Part shown: positions 18,050-25,953 of the stretch, piece by piece
How positions within the stretch are numbered: position 1 is the first letter of the stretch
Layout: each line of letters begins with the position of its first letter
Assembly: GCF_014193695.1 (NCBI RefSeq)
Contig: NZ_JACHZR010000006.1
Span: 248,001-312,000 of the forward strand
Direction: 5' to 3'
Length of the DNA stretch: 64,000 nt
Origin: Rhizobium sp. BK316
GTDB taxonomy: Bacteria; Pseudomonadota; Alphaproteobacteria; Rhizobiales; Rhizobiaceae
Program-made: the position numbers and the translations under genes
Notes under the pieces: generated by a model
Database searches by the model: none
What the model was told of the DNA's origin: nothing
Seen by the model: only the letters and a program-made list of their open reading frames with translations

Positions 18050-19270
18050 GTGATCAGCATTTCGACGACATTTCATGCCCGTTTCCGCGATGAGTATGCG
18101 CTTCAATTGCTGCAGAGCGCGTCGATCAACAATGGCGGCAGCAAACACGAACCCGGCGTCTTCGCCCAGGTCGCCGTCACAGCGGCCGGCGCCAATGGCG
18201 GCGCAATCGACAGCATCATGCGGATCATCATGGATGCGAAGGGCAATGCCGGCGTGCTGATCAACTCTCCCGATGGCTCTGCCTCGGTGAAGACGGGCTC
18301 GGGAAACGACATCGTCGATATCACGGCCAACGAGGTCAGCAAGCTATCGACCGGAGGCGGCGACGATGTCATCAACATTCGCGCCGGGGGAAAAAACCAG
18401 GAGCAGACCTCCAATCCCTCCGTACAACACATCAAGTCGGGCGCAGGCGACGACACGATCTCTATCGTCAGTGGCGGAAATGTCAGCTGGGTTGATGCCG
18501 GCCGAGGTGACGATCATATTTCAATCGAAACGACCGCTCCCGTCAGCGGTCCGCTCGGAACTATTGAAAATCTAGTCCAGGGCATCGGCTCCACCTACGG
18601 AGGCAAAGGCGACGACACGATTTTGCTTCAGAGCACCACCAGCGTGAGGAGTGCCTACGGCGACGAGGGCAATGATATCATCAACATCAGTTCGGCCGCC
18701 TTTGCGTCTGCTGTAGACGGCGGCAAAGGCGACGACGCGATAACCGTCCGCTCGCGGAATGTATTCAGCGTGGATGGCGGCAGCGGAGATGACGTTATCG
18801 ACGTGACGGCCGTCAATGCAAGCAGCATCGATGGCGGCGATGGCAACGACATCATCTCCGTCAATGCGACGGCAGCGGCGTACAATATTTCCGGCGGCAA
18901 GGGCGACGACTATGTCGCCATCAACAGCACATCCACCGTGCAATCATCCTATCATTTTGCCGAGGGCGATGGTCACGACATCATCGAGACGAATAATCCC
19001 CTGGAGATCATGCGCTTCAGCTCTGATGGAACCGACCGGGGCGACATGGCGGATGCAATCATAGAACGGCAGGGCAACACGCTGCAGATCAGTTTTGCCG
19101 ACAGCGCGGATACGATCACGATCAACCTCACCGGCCGCATGGCGGAGGCAGAGACTTTGAATTTCGCCTATAAGAGCGGAACACAGTCGCTACTGATTGC
19201 CGACGACCAGTTCTTCGTCGACAATCCGCCAGGGCAGACCGTTTTCCTCCGGCCCGAAGTGACAAAATAA
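18050..19270 (+). CDS. RTX-like glycine-aspartate repeat protein, function unknown
   Basis: 406 residues. Start is GTG 18050 with a strong GGAGGAG seven bases upstream. After a 90-residue N-terminal region without recognised motif come about ten copies of a roughly 18-25-residue unit with a GxGxDDxIxV core, for example GSGNDIVDI, GGGDDVINI, GAGDDTISI, GKGDDTILL, GSGDDVIDV, GDGNDIISV and GKGDDYVAI (about residues 85-290). This is the calcium-binding beta-roll motif of RTX proteins, with only one canonical nonapeptide per two turns. The last 100 residues resemble tails of such repeat proteins. No signal peptide and no type I secretion genes are nearby. It probably binds calcium; whether it is secreted is unknown. 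Confidence 0.75.
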   Translation: MISISTTFHARFRDEYALQLLQSASINNGGSKHEPGVFAQVAVTAAGANGGAIDSIMRIIMDAKGNAGVLINSPDGSASVKTGSGNDIVDITANEVSKLSTGGGDDVINIRAGGKNQEQTSNPSVQHIKSGAGDDTISIVSGGNVSWVDAGRGDDHISIETTAPVSGPLGTIENLVQGIGSTYGGKGDDTILLQSTTSVRSAYGDEGNDIINISSAAFASAVDGGKGDDAITVRSRNVFSVDGGSGDDVIDVTAVNASSIDGGDGNDIISVNATAAAYNISGGKGDDYVAINSTSTVQSSYHFAEGDGHDIIETNNPLEIMRFSSDGTDRGDMADAIIERQGNTLQISFADSADTITINLTGRMAEAETLNFAYKSGTQSLLIADDQFFVDNPPGQTVFLRPEVTK

Positions 19271-19289
19271 GGTTTCTTGCCTCCTTCCC

Positions 19290-19317
19290 TTGCCTTTCGC
19301 TCAAAAATCCGTATAAG
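19290..19317 (+). promoter_or_regulatory. Predicted sigma-70 promoter of the rpsF operon
   Basis: TTGCCT (19290-19295) and TATAAG (19312-19317) separated by 16 bp, about 225 bp before the rpsF start. Best -35/-10 pair in this gap; inferred by eye only. Confidence 0.5.
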
Positions 19318-19541
19318 CGCGCCTGTTCGTTAACCCGGTCTTCTGGCTGGTGGCTGAACGGAGGGCCGGTTTGCTTCTTGCGAGCCGTTCGGAACGGAAG
19401 CGTTCCAGCCTCCCGTGTCTCCGCTCTCGACCGTCTCGGAAACGCTTTTCTTGCTTGGCGCTTATCGCCTCTCAGGAGCAGTCGTTGAGGCTTAGCCGCC
19501 GAATGCCGGGTTCTGATCAACGCAAGAAAGGCAAAGCTGTC
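19318..19541 (+). promoter_or_regulatory. Long structured leader of rpsF
   Basis: About 220 non-coding bases before rpsF. It contains strong local inverted repeats, including CCGTTC/GAACGG around 19386-19398 and GGAACG/CGTTCC at about 19393-19408, which are mutually exclusive. In many bacteria the rpsF leader carries an S6:S18-binding RNA motif used for feedback; the CCG-rich segment near 19495-19512 would be the place to look. I cannot confirm the motif by eye. Confidence 0.4.
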
Positions 19542-20000
19542 ATGGCTCTTTATGAACATGTATTCCTTGCCCGACAGGATATTTCCACGCAGCAGGTCGA
19601 TGCCCTCGTAGAACAGTACAAGGGCGTGATCGAAGCTAACGGTGGTAAGGTCGGGCGCATCGAAAACTGGGGCCTCAAGTCCCTCACCTACCGCATCAAG
19701 AAGAACCGCAAGGCTCACTACGCCCTGATGGACATTGATGCACCGGCAGCTGCGATCCAGGAAATGGAACGCCAGATGCGCATCAGCGAAGATGTTCTTC
19801 GCTACATGACCATCGCTGTTGAAAAGCACGAAGACGGCCCGTCTGCCATGATGCAGAAGCGCGACCGTGACGACCGCGGCCCGCGTGAAGGCGGCGATCG
19901 TGGCCCGCGCCGCGAATTCGGCGACCGTCCGCCGCGCCGTGACGGCGATTTCCAGCGCGCCCCGCGTCCGGATCGCGCTCCCCGCGAAGACCGTGCATAA
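19542..20000 (+). CDS. rpsF: 30S ribosomal protein S6
   Basis: Small-subunit protein that pairs with S18 on 16S rRNA. 152 residues: the S6 ferredoxin-like fold occupies about residues 1-100 (MALYEHVFLARQD at the start, ENWGLKSLTYRI in the middle), then a 45-residue tail very rich in Arg, Asp, Gly and Pro (RDRDDRGPREGG-like), a low-complexity extension seen in alphaproteobacterial S6. I chose ATG 19542; upstream in-frame codons are leader. Followed after 12 bp by rpsR. Confidence 0.96.
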   Translation: MALYEHVFLARQDISTQQVDALVEQYKGVIEANGGKVGRIENWGLKSLTYRIKKNRKAHYALMDIDAPAAAIQEMERQMRISEDVLRYMTIAVEKHEDGPSAMMQKRDRDDRGPREGGDRGPRREFGDRPPRRDGDFQRAPRPDRAPREDRA

Positions 20001-20012
20001 GGAGAAATAAGA

Positions 20013-20261
20013 ATGTCTGAATCTTCCTCCGCTCCGGTCCGTCGTCCGTTCCATCGTCGTCGCAAGACCTGCCCGTTCTCCGGCGCAAACGCTCCGCGCA
20101 TCGACTACAAGGATGTCCGTCTCCTGCAGCGCTACATTTCCGAGCGCGGCAAGATCGTTCCGTCCCGCATTACGGCCGTTTCCCAGAAGAAGCAGCGCGA
20201 ACTCGCCCAGGCGATCAAGCGCGCCCGCTTCCTTGGCCTGCTGCCGTACGTCGTCGCCTAA
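20013..20261 (+). CDS. rpsR: 30S ribosomal protein S18
   Basis: 82 residues, basic. RRKTCPFSGANAPRIDYKD is the typical N-terminal block and the RITAVSQKKQRELAQAIKR helix binds 16S rRNA next to S6. Only one of the possible zinc-ribbon cysteines is present. Same operon as rpsF. Confidence 0.98.
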   Translation: MSESSSAPVRRPFHRRRKTCPFSGANAPRIDYKDVRLLQRYISERGKIVPSRITAVSQKKQRELAQAIKRARFLGLLPYVVA

Positions 20262-20272
20262 TTGACTATTGG

Positions 20273-20296
20273 AGCCCCGGATTTCGATCCGGGGCT
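20273..20296 (+). terminator. Perfect UUCG-loop hairpin after rpsR
   Basis: Ten-bp perfect stem AGCCCCGGAT / ATCCGGGGCT closed by TTCG, but followed by CCTCCC rather than a T-run. It is more likely a partial terminator or RNA-stabilising hairpin inside the operon than a full stop. Confidence 0.7.
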
Positions 20297-20387
20297 TCCT
20301 CCCTTCCGCGATGGGCGCGGATCGGAACCTGAAAACCCATGTTGAGGCATCTCCCGAATTTGATCAGGGAAATCCTCTAACTGCTTG

Positions 20388-21386
20388 ATGAAGCAGGACA
20401 GCGAAGTGACACGACCGAACCTGAAAACGCTTGCGACCGGCGCACTCGCCGGATTGACCGCCGCCTTGCTGGTGCTTGGCGCGAGCATGCAGCCGTCGTT
20501 CAGCGCCGTGCTCTATGCCGCTTCCGCGCTTCCGATCCTGCTCGTCGGCCTCGGCTGGGGCAATGCAGCCGCCATTTCGGCCGTCGTCACCGCCGCGGTG
20601 CTCGGCGCCATCGCCATTTCCCCGTCCTTCGCGCTCGTCATGACGCTGGTGACGCTGCTGCCCGCTGGTTGGCTGAGCCACCTTGCGAACCTCGCGCGCC
20701 CGGCTTCCGAACTCGGCGGCCCCGACCATCTGCTCGCCTGGTATCCGCTGTCCGATATCCTGCTGCATCTGTGCGGTCTCGTCACCTTCGCCGTCATCGT
20801 CACCGGCATCATGATCGGTTACGGGCCTGAGATTACCGACCAGATGGTCGATGTGCTGATGGCGTCGCTGCAGGAACAGCAGCCGACATTCATTCCCGAT
20901 CCGGCCGCGACCGCGCAGACGAAGTCGCTCGTCGTGCTCATGCTGCCGGCGCTGCAGGGCGGCATCTGGGTGATGATGCTGTTTGCCGCCTATTACATCG
21001 CGACCCGCATCGTGAATGCTTCCGGCAAGGGCCTGCGTCCGCGCGAAGACATTCCCTCCTCGCTGCGCATGAACCGCAATTCGATCTTCATCTTCCTCGC
21101 CGGCCTTGCCGCCACGTTCATGGGCGGCGTTCCGGCGATGATCGGCGCCACGGTTGTCGGAGCCTTCGGCGCCGGCTTCCTGATGTCCGGCTTCGCCGCG
21201 CTGCATTTCCGCACCCGCGGCAAGGACTGGCGCCTGCCGGCCCTCATCATCAGCTACCTGGCATGCACGATGATGCTGCCAGCGCTTTTCATCCTCGTGC
21301 TTGGTCTCGCCGATACCCGCAAGGCGATCGCCCTGACCCCGACCAAGGATGCTGATGCCCCCAAACAAAGCGATACCGAAATCTGA
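20388..21386 (+). CDS. DUF2232 (YybS-like) multipass membrane protein
   Basis: 332-residue hydrophobic protein with about eight membrane helices (near residues 13-35, 40-60, 65-90, 125-150, 180-205, 235-265, 285-310). It belongs by sequence pattern and position to the DUF2232/YybS group, which sits between rpsR and rplI in many alphaproteobacteria. Some members are discussed as energy-coupling-type substrate-binding membrane proteins, but no function is established. Start ATG 20388 follows an in-frame TTG; neither has a strong ribosome site. Confidence 0.8.
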   Translation: MKQDSEVTRPNLKTLATGALAGLTAALLVLGASMQPSFSAVLYAASALPILLVGLGWGNAAAISAVVTAAVLGAIAISPSFALVMTLVTLLPAGWLSHLANLARPASELGGPDHLLAWYPLSDILLHLCGLVTFAVIVTGIMIGYGPEITDQMVDVLMASLQEQQPTFIPDPAATAQTKSLVVLMLPALQGGIWVMMLFAAYYIATRIVNASGKGLRPREDIPSSLRMNRNSIFIFLAGLAATFMGGVPAMIGATVVGAFGAGFLMSGFAALHFRTRGKDWRLPALIISYLACTMMLPALFILVLGLADTRKAIALTPTKDADAPKQSDTEI

Positions 21387-21407
21387 GAACAAGAAAGGAA
21401 AAACACC

Positions 21408-21986
21408 ATGGACGTCATTCTTCTCGAACGCATCTCCAAGCTCGGCCAAATGGGCGAAACCGTAAAGGTTCGCGACGGCTTCGCACGCAACTACCTCCTG
21501 CCGCTTGGCAAGGCACTGCGCGCCAACGCTGCCAACAAGGCCCGCTTCGAATCCGAGCGCGCAACGCTCGAAGCCCGTAACCTCGAGCGCAAGTCCGAAG
21601 CCCAGAAGGTCGCCGACGTTCTCGACGGCAAGTCCTTCATCGTCGTCCGCTCTGCCGGCGAAACCGGCCAGCTCTACGGCTCCGTCGCTGCCCGTGACGT
21701 CGTCGACGTTCTGGCCGCAGAAGGCTTCAACATTGCCCGCAACCAGGTTCACCTCAACACGCCGATCAAGGCGATCGGCCTGCACAAGGTCGAACTGCAG
21801 CTCCATGCCGAAGTTGAAATCAACATCGAGCTGAACGTTGCCCGCTCCACCGAAGAAGCCGAGCGTCAGTCCAAGGGCGAAGAGCTCACCTCGGTCGACG
21901 CCATCTACGGCGTTGACGAAGATGCCCTGCGTCCGGAAGATTTCTTCGATCCGGAAGCCGACGGCGTTGCCGAAGACGAAGCATAA
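21408..21986 (+). CDS. rplI: 50S ribosomal protein L9
   Basis: 192 residues. N-terminal rRNA-binding domain MDVILLERISKLGQMGETV and GFARNYLLP, long connecting helix rich in Glu/Lys/Arg (about 40-80), C-terminal domain with GQLYGSVAARDV. The acidic extension after residue 150 (GEELTSVDAIYG onward) is longer than the 149-residue E. coli protein and typical of rhizobia. A strong ribosome site AAGGAAA precedes the start. Confidence 0.97.
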   Translation: MDVILLERISKLGQMGETVKVRDGFARNYLLPLGKALRANAANKARFESERATLEARNLERKSEAQKVADVLDGKSFIVVRSAGETGQLYGSVAARDVVDVLAAEGFNIARNQVHLNTPIKAIGLHKVELQLHAEVEINIELNVARSTEEAERQSKGEELTSVDAIYGVDEDALRPEDFFDPEADGVAEDEA

Positions 21987-22009
21987 TTCCCGTCTTCAGA
22001 CGGAACGGA

Positions 22010-22035
22010 AAGCCCGGCTCACGCCGGGCTTTTTT
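22010..22035 (+). terminator. Rho-independent terminator of the rpsF-rplI operon
   Basis: Nine-bp perfect stem AAGCCCGGC / GCCGGGCTT, loop TCAC, followed by six Ts. Confidence 0.95.
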
Positions 22036-22344
22036 GTTGGTCGGAACGTCTGCTGGACATGGGGCCTGCTAAGCTTGGGGAATGACGGGCTTTTTTGCTG
22101 CGCCATCGAATCAAGGGCGCTACACTGACCACATGCTGGAATGACAAAGTGAGTCGCCGCGGGCGGCGTGTCCCGCAAGCGACAGTCAGGATATTTCTCC
22201 TCAGCGGATCCACCGACTGTGGAGAAGTCGAAGAATGTGCAAAGCGCTGCCGATTTGACCATCGCCTGAAAGCTGTTGCTGCGCGACACTTGATTTTATG
22301 CGGCCCGCCCTGCAAATCCGGGTTTTGGATAAAAGACAGTACGG
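22036..22344. other. 309-bp gap before dnaB, no clear feature
   Basis: No convincing gene, RNA or repeat seen. The segment should hold the dnaB promoter; a weak TTGATT with CAAATC 17 bp later (about 22290-22317) is the only candidate and is poor. Confidence 0.5.
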
Positions 22345-23847
22345 ATGACGATGAACGAAGCTGCACGAAAGATTGCCGCCGTTGCTCCTGCAGAGCAGCA
22401 CTATCGCGAAGCGCCGAACAACATCGAGGCCGAACAGGCGCTGCTCGGCGCCATCCTGATGAACAACGATGCCTATTACCGGGTGTCGGACTTCCTCAAG
22501 CCCACACATCTTTACGAGCCACTGCACCGGAAGATCTTCGAGGTCGCCGGCGACATCATTCGCATGGGCAAGATCGCCAACCCGGTCACGGTCAAGACCT
22601 TCCTCCCGGCCGACGAAAAAGTCGGCGACATCACCGTTTCGCAATATCTCGCCAGCCTCGTCACCGGCGCGGTGACGATCATCAATGCCGAGGACTATGG
22701 AAGGGCGATCTACGATCTGGCGATCCGCCGCGCGCTGATCACCATCGGCGAGGATGTCGTCAATATCGCCTATGACGCGCCGCTCGACATGCCGCCGCAG
22801 GCGCAGATCGAAGATACCGAGCGCCGGCTTTTCGAGCTTGCCGAAAACGGCCGCTACGATGGCGGCTTCCAGGCTTTCAACGATGCGGTGGCGCTTGCCA
22901 TCGACATGGCGGCCGTTGCCAAGGAACGCGACGGCGGCCTCTCGGGCATTTCCACCGGCATCCATTCGCTCGATTCCAAGATGGGCGGGCTGCAGCGTTC
23001 GGACTTGATCGTTCTCGCCGGTCGCCCGGGTATGGGCAAGACCTCGCTTGCGACCAACATCGCCTATAACATTGCCGCCGCCTACGAAGGCGAAGTGCAG
23101 TCCGACGGCAGCATGAAGGCGAAGAACGGCGGCGTCGTCGGCTTCTATTCGCTCGAAATGTCGTCCGAACAGCTCGCCACGCGTATCATCTCCGAGCAGA
23201 CGGAAGTCTCTTCCTCGAAGATCCGCCGCGGCGATATCAACGATGCCGATTTCGAAAAGCTCGTCGCCTGCTCGATGATGATGCAGAAAGTGCCGCTTTA
23301 TATCGACCAGACCGGTGGTATCTCGATCGCCCAGCTTTCAGCGCGCGCGCGTCGTCTCAAGCGCCAGCGCGGGCTCGACGTGCTCGTCGTCGACTACGTG
23401 CAGCTGATGACAGGCTCCGGCAAATCCAACGAAAACCGCGTTCAGGAAATCACCCAGATCACCACCGGCCTCAAGGCGCTCGGCAAGGAACTGAACGTGC
23501 CGATCATCGCGCTCTCCCAGCTCTCGCGCGCCGTCGAAAGCCGCGAGGACAAGCGCCCGCAGCTTTCCGACCTTCGCGAATCCGGCTCGATCGAGCAGGA
23601 CGCCGACGTCGTGCTCTTCGTGTTCCGCGAGGAATATTACGTCAAGAATATGGAACCGCGCGATATCCACGATCCGAAATATCCGGAATGGGAAGCGCTT
23701 TTCGACAAGGTGAAGGGCACGGCCGACGTCATCATCGCCAAGCAGCGTCACGGACCGACCGGCACGGTGAAGCTCGCCTTCCAGTCGGAATTCACGCGCT
23801 TTGCCGATCTCGCCGATCCGTCCTTCACGCAGTATGAGGAGCATTGA
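22345..23847 (+). CDS. dnaB: Replicative DNA helicase DnaB
   Basis: Hexameric 5'-3' helicase of the replication fork. 500 residues: N-terminal primase-interaction domain (about 20-125, with NNIEAEQALLGAIL), linker, then RecA-like motor with Walker A GRPGMGKTSLA near residue 230 and Walker B LDVLVVDYVQLM near 350; DLRESGSIEQDAD near 410 is the DnaB motif 4 region. No intein interrupts the Walker motifs. About 30 residues longer than E. coli DnaB because of an insertion after Walker A (EGEVQSDGSMKAKNGG), common in rhizobia. Confidence 0.97.
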   Translation: MTMNEAARKIAAVAPAEQHYREAPNNIEAEQALLGAILMNNDAYYRVSDFLKPTHLYEPLHRKIFEVAGDIIRMGKIANPVTVKTFLPADEKVGDITVSQYLASLVTGAVTIINAEDYGRAIYDLAIRRALITIGEDVVNIAYDAPLDMPPQAQIEDTERRLFELAENGRYDGGFQAFNDAVALAIDMAAVAKERDGGLSGISTGIHSLDSKMGGLQRSDLIVLAGRPGMGKTSLATNIAYNIAAAYEGEVQSDGSMKAKNGGVVGFYSLEMSSEQLATRIISEQTEVSSSKIRRGDINDADFEKLVACSMMMQKVPLYIDQTGGISIAQLSARARRLKRQRGLDVLVVDYVQLMTGSGKSNENRVQEITQITTGLKALGKELNVPIIALSQLSRAVESREDKRPQLSDLRESGSIEQDADVVLFVFREEYYVKNMEPRDIHDPKYPEWEALFDKVKGTADVIIAKQRHGPTGTVKLAFQSEFTRFADLADPSFTQYEEH

Positions 23848-23872
23848 CGCGGGTTTACCGCGTCAATTTCTT

Positions 23873-24175
23873 TCAAAACCCCGCCGCCCGCAGCAAGGCT
23901 ACCGTCGCGACGCCGAGGACGACGCTTGCCAGCATTGGCAGGCGGCTGGCGGCAATCGCCGTTACCGCGCAAGCCAATGTCTCAGCCCAGCCGGTCGCAA
24001 AGGCAGTCGGGGCGATCACGGCCATCAACACAGCCGGCGGGATGGCTTCGATTGCCATTCTCCTGTTCTCATCGATCTCCACGTAGCGGATCAGCACAAG
24101 GCCACTGACGCGGGTAAGGATCGTTGCGGCGGCCATCGCAAGGATGGCAAGCAGAGTGTTCAGATCGAGCGTCAT
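23873..24175 (-). CDS. azlD: AzlD-family small transporter subunit
   Basis: 100-residue protein with three or four membrane helices (about 5-25, 45-62, 67-85, 85-98). AzlD works with AzlC as a branched-chain amino acid exporter in described systems. The characteristic AzlD segment 'TRVSGL...IEAIPPAVLMAV' is present. The ATG overlaps the azlC stop by 4 bases. Substrate here is inferred from the family only. Confidence 0.87.
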   Translation of the reverse strand: MTLDLNTLLAILAMAAATILTRVSGLVLIRYVEIDENRRMAIEAIPPAVLMAVIAPTAFATGWAETLACAVTAIAASRLPMLASVVLGVATVALLRAAGF

Positions 24176-24876
24176 ACCGCCTGCTCCTTCGCCCTGCCCT
24201 GCCAGAGAGCGGTCACGAGCCCGGCCAATGCACCGGCCGCGATATACCAGACCCCTGGCACGAAATGGTGGACGGCCACGGATGCGACTGCGCTTGCGGC
24301 GAGCACGGCACCGGTTTCCGGCCCCTTCCAGAAGCCCATGACCAGCACGACGAAGACTGCCGGAAAGGCAAAGTCGAGACCGATAACAGCGGGATCGCCG
24401 AGGAAGGCACCGAGCAGAGCGCCCGCCAGCGACGAGCCGACCCAGGTCAGGTAGAAAGGCATGACGATGCCGGCATACCAGGCGGGTGTGAGCCGTGTGC
24501 TGCCGGCGCGGAATTCCGCCATGGCCCAGAGCTCATCAGCCAGGAAGAGCATGGCGATATAGCGTTTGACGCTGGAGAAGGACTGCATCTTCGTGCCGAT
24601 AGAGGCGCTCATGAGCACGTGACGGATATTGACGAGCAGTGCCGCGAAGCCGACGCCGATCCAGCTCGCCGGATGGGTCCAGATATCCATCGCCACGAAT
24701 TGCGAGCCGCCGGCGAAGACGAACGCGCTCATCAATGTCGTTTCCAGTGGGGAAAGTCCTTTGGTCGCCGCGACCGCACCGAAGACGAGGCCGATCGGCA
24801 AGACGGCGACGATCAGCGGGAAAATGGTACGCATTCCGGCTATAAATTCGCCGGCCGGCCGGCTTTGCTGCAACAT
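24172..24876 (-). CDS. azlC: AzlC-family amino acid exporter
   Basis: 234-residue multipass membrane protein. The N-terminal FPLIVAVLPIGLVFGAVAA and VFAGGSQFVAMDIW are characteristic of AzlC/YgaZ exporters for branched-chain amino acids. Start ATG 24876 has GGAG six bases upstream; an earlier in-frame start at 25029 would add 51 residues overlapping the regulator gene's stop region. Coupled to azlD by ATGA. The divergently unlinked AraC regulator upstream on the same strand probably controls it. Confidence 0.9.
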   Translation of the reverse strand: MLQQSRPAGEFIAGMRTIFPLIVAVLPIGLVFGAVAATKGLSPLETTLMSAFVFAGGSQFVAMDIWTHPASWIGVGFAALLVNIRHVLMSASIGTKMQSFSSVKRYIAMLFLADELWAMAEFRAGSTRLTPAWYAGIVMPFYLTWVGSSLAGALLGAFLGDPAVIGLDFAFPAVFVVLVMGFWKGPETGAVLAASAVASVAVHHFVPGVWYIAAGALAGLVTALWQGRAKEQAV

Positions 24877-24944
24877 GGCAAGCTCCTTATCAAGACGGCG
24901 GAGACATAGCCGGGCCTGACAAGGGCTGTATTGAACGAAAGTGA

Positions 24945-25802
24945 TTACCCGGCGCGGAACTGGCCGGGCGTGACGCCGGTTCGCGATTTGAAGTGGCGGG
25001 TGAAATGCGCCTGGTCGGCGAAACCGCATTCTGCGGCGACATCGGCCGACATGCGGCCCTCCCGCAGCAGCTGGCGGGCGACAAGAACGCGCCGGTCCGT
25101 CAGGAAGGCGTGTGGGGTAATGTGATATTCTCTGCGAAAGGCGCGGATCAGGTGCGCGCGGCTTAGCCCCGCCACGCCGGCCAGTTCCTCGAGGTTCACA
25201 TCGCTGTCGAAATTCTCGATGAGATAATCGCGAGCGCGGGCAACGGCGCTGCGCTCCTTCGTATCGACTGGTACGACGATGGTGCTGCCGTAACGGGCGA
25301 AGATCGCTGCCAGCACCGAAAACATGCTTTCGTCGGATTCCAGTGCGCCGGCCCCGCTTTCGAGCGTGCGGTGGGCGGCATGGAAGGCCTTGGCAAGCTG
25401 CGGATCGCGAGGCAGCCCGCCGGCAAAGGAGGGCGTCGCATTGAAGGCCTTGCCGGTGACATCCTCCAGAATATCGATGAAGAGTTTCGTATCCGGATAG
25501 ATCATCCGGTAGCGGTAACCCTCGCCGCCGGGAGCGCCATCGTGGACAACGCCGGGATCGATCAGATAGAGGTCGCCGGGTCCGGTTTCTTCCCGCCTGC
25601 CGCGGAGCGTGGCGATCTGGCTGCCGCTTTCGATCGCGCCGATGCTGAACGTGTCATGCGCATGCGGCGCATATTCATGCGTCAGGAAGCTGGCGCTCAG
25701 GCACTCCATATCGCGGAAGCGGCTGTCCCGCCAGAAGCGGGCCGATTCCACCTTGGCGAGCGGCATGGCGTCTGCCGCCTCTTTCTGCGAAACGTTCTGC
25801 AT
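24945..25802 (-). CDS. AraC-family regulator, probably of azlCD
   Basis: 285 residues: an N-terminal cupin-type sensing domain (about 30-170, with HEYAPHAHDTFSIG carrying histidines that line the pocket) and two C-terminal helix-turn-helix motifs, LEELAGVAGLSRAHLIRAF near 205 and CGFADQAHFTRHFKSRTGV near 255. This architecture is common for AraC regulators beside amino acid or LysE-type exporters. It lies 68 bp before azlC on the same strand. Confidence 0.9.
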   Translation of the reverse strand: MQNVSQKEAADAMPLAKVESARFWRDSRFRDMECLSASFLTHEYAPHAHDTFSIGAIESGSQIATLRGRREETGPGDLYLIDPGVVHDGAPGGEGYRYRMIYPDTKLFIDILEDVTGKAFNATPSFAGGLPRDPQLAKAFHAAHRTLESGAGALESDESMFSVLAAIFARYGSTIVVPVDTKERSAVARARDYLIENFDSDVNLEELAGVAGLSRAHLIRAFRREYHITPHAFLTDRRVLVARQLLREGRMSADVAAECGFADQAHFTRHFKSRTGVTPGQFRAG

Positions 25803-25953
25803 CTCATCAGATTAACGCGCCGGCTCATACACGTCTTGAACAAAAGTGATCGCATGTGGGGAAAGGCTGGCATGTCGCCGCTCATGCTTTCTCTTTGCCA
25901 CAATGCTCTCTAAAGTATTTTGAACAATTCCTTTCCCTTTCATCGCGGCGATC

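Noticed and set aside
22036..22344. Second GGGCTTTTTT block at about 22087-22096 as a second terminator
   Set aside because: No upstream complementary arm forms a stem with it; only the hairpin at 22010-22035 qualifies.
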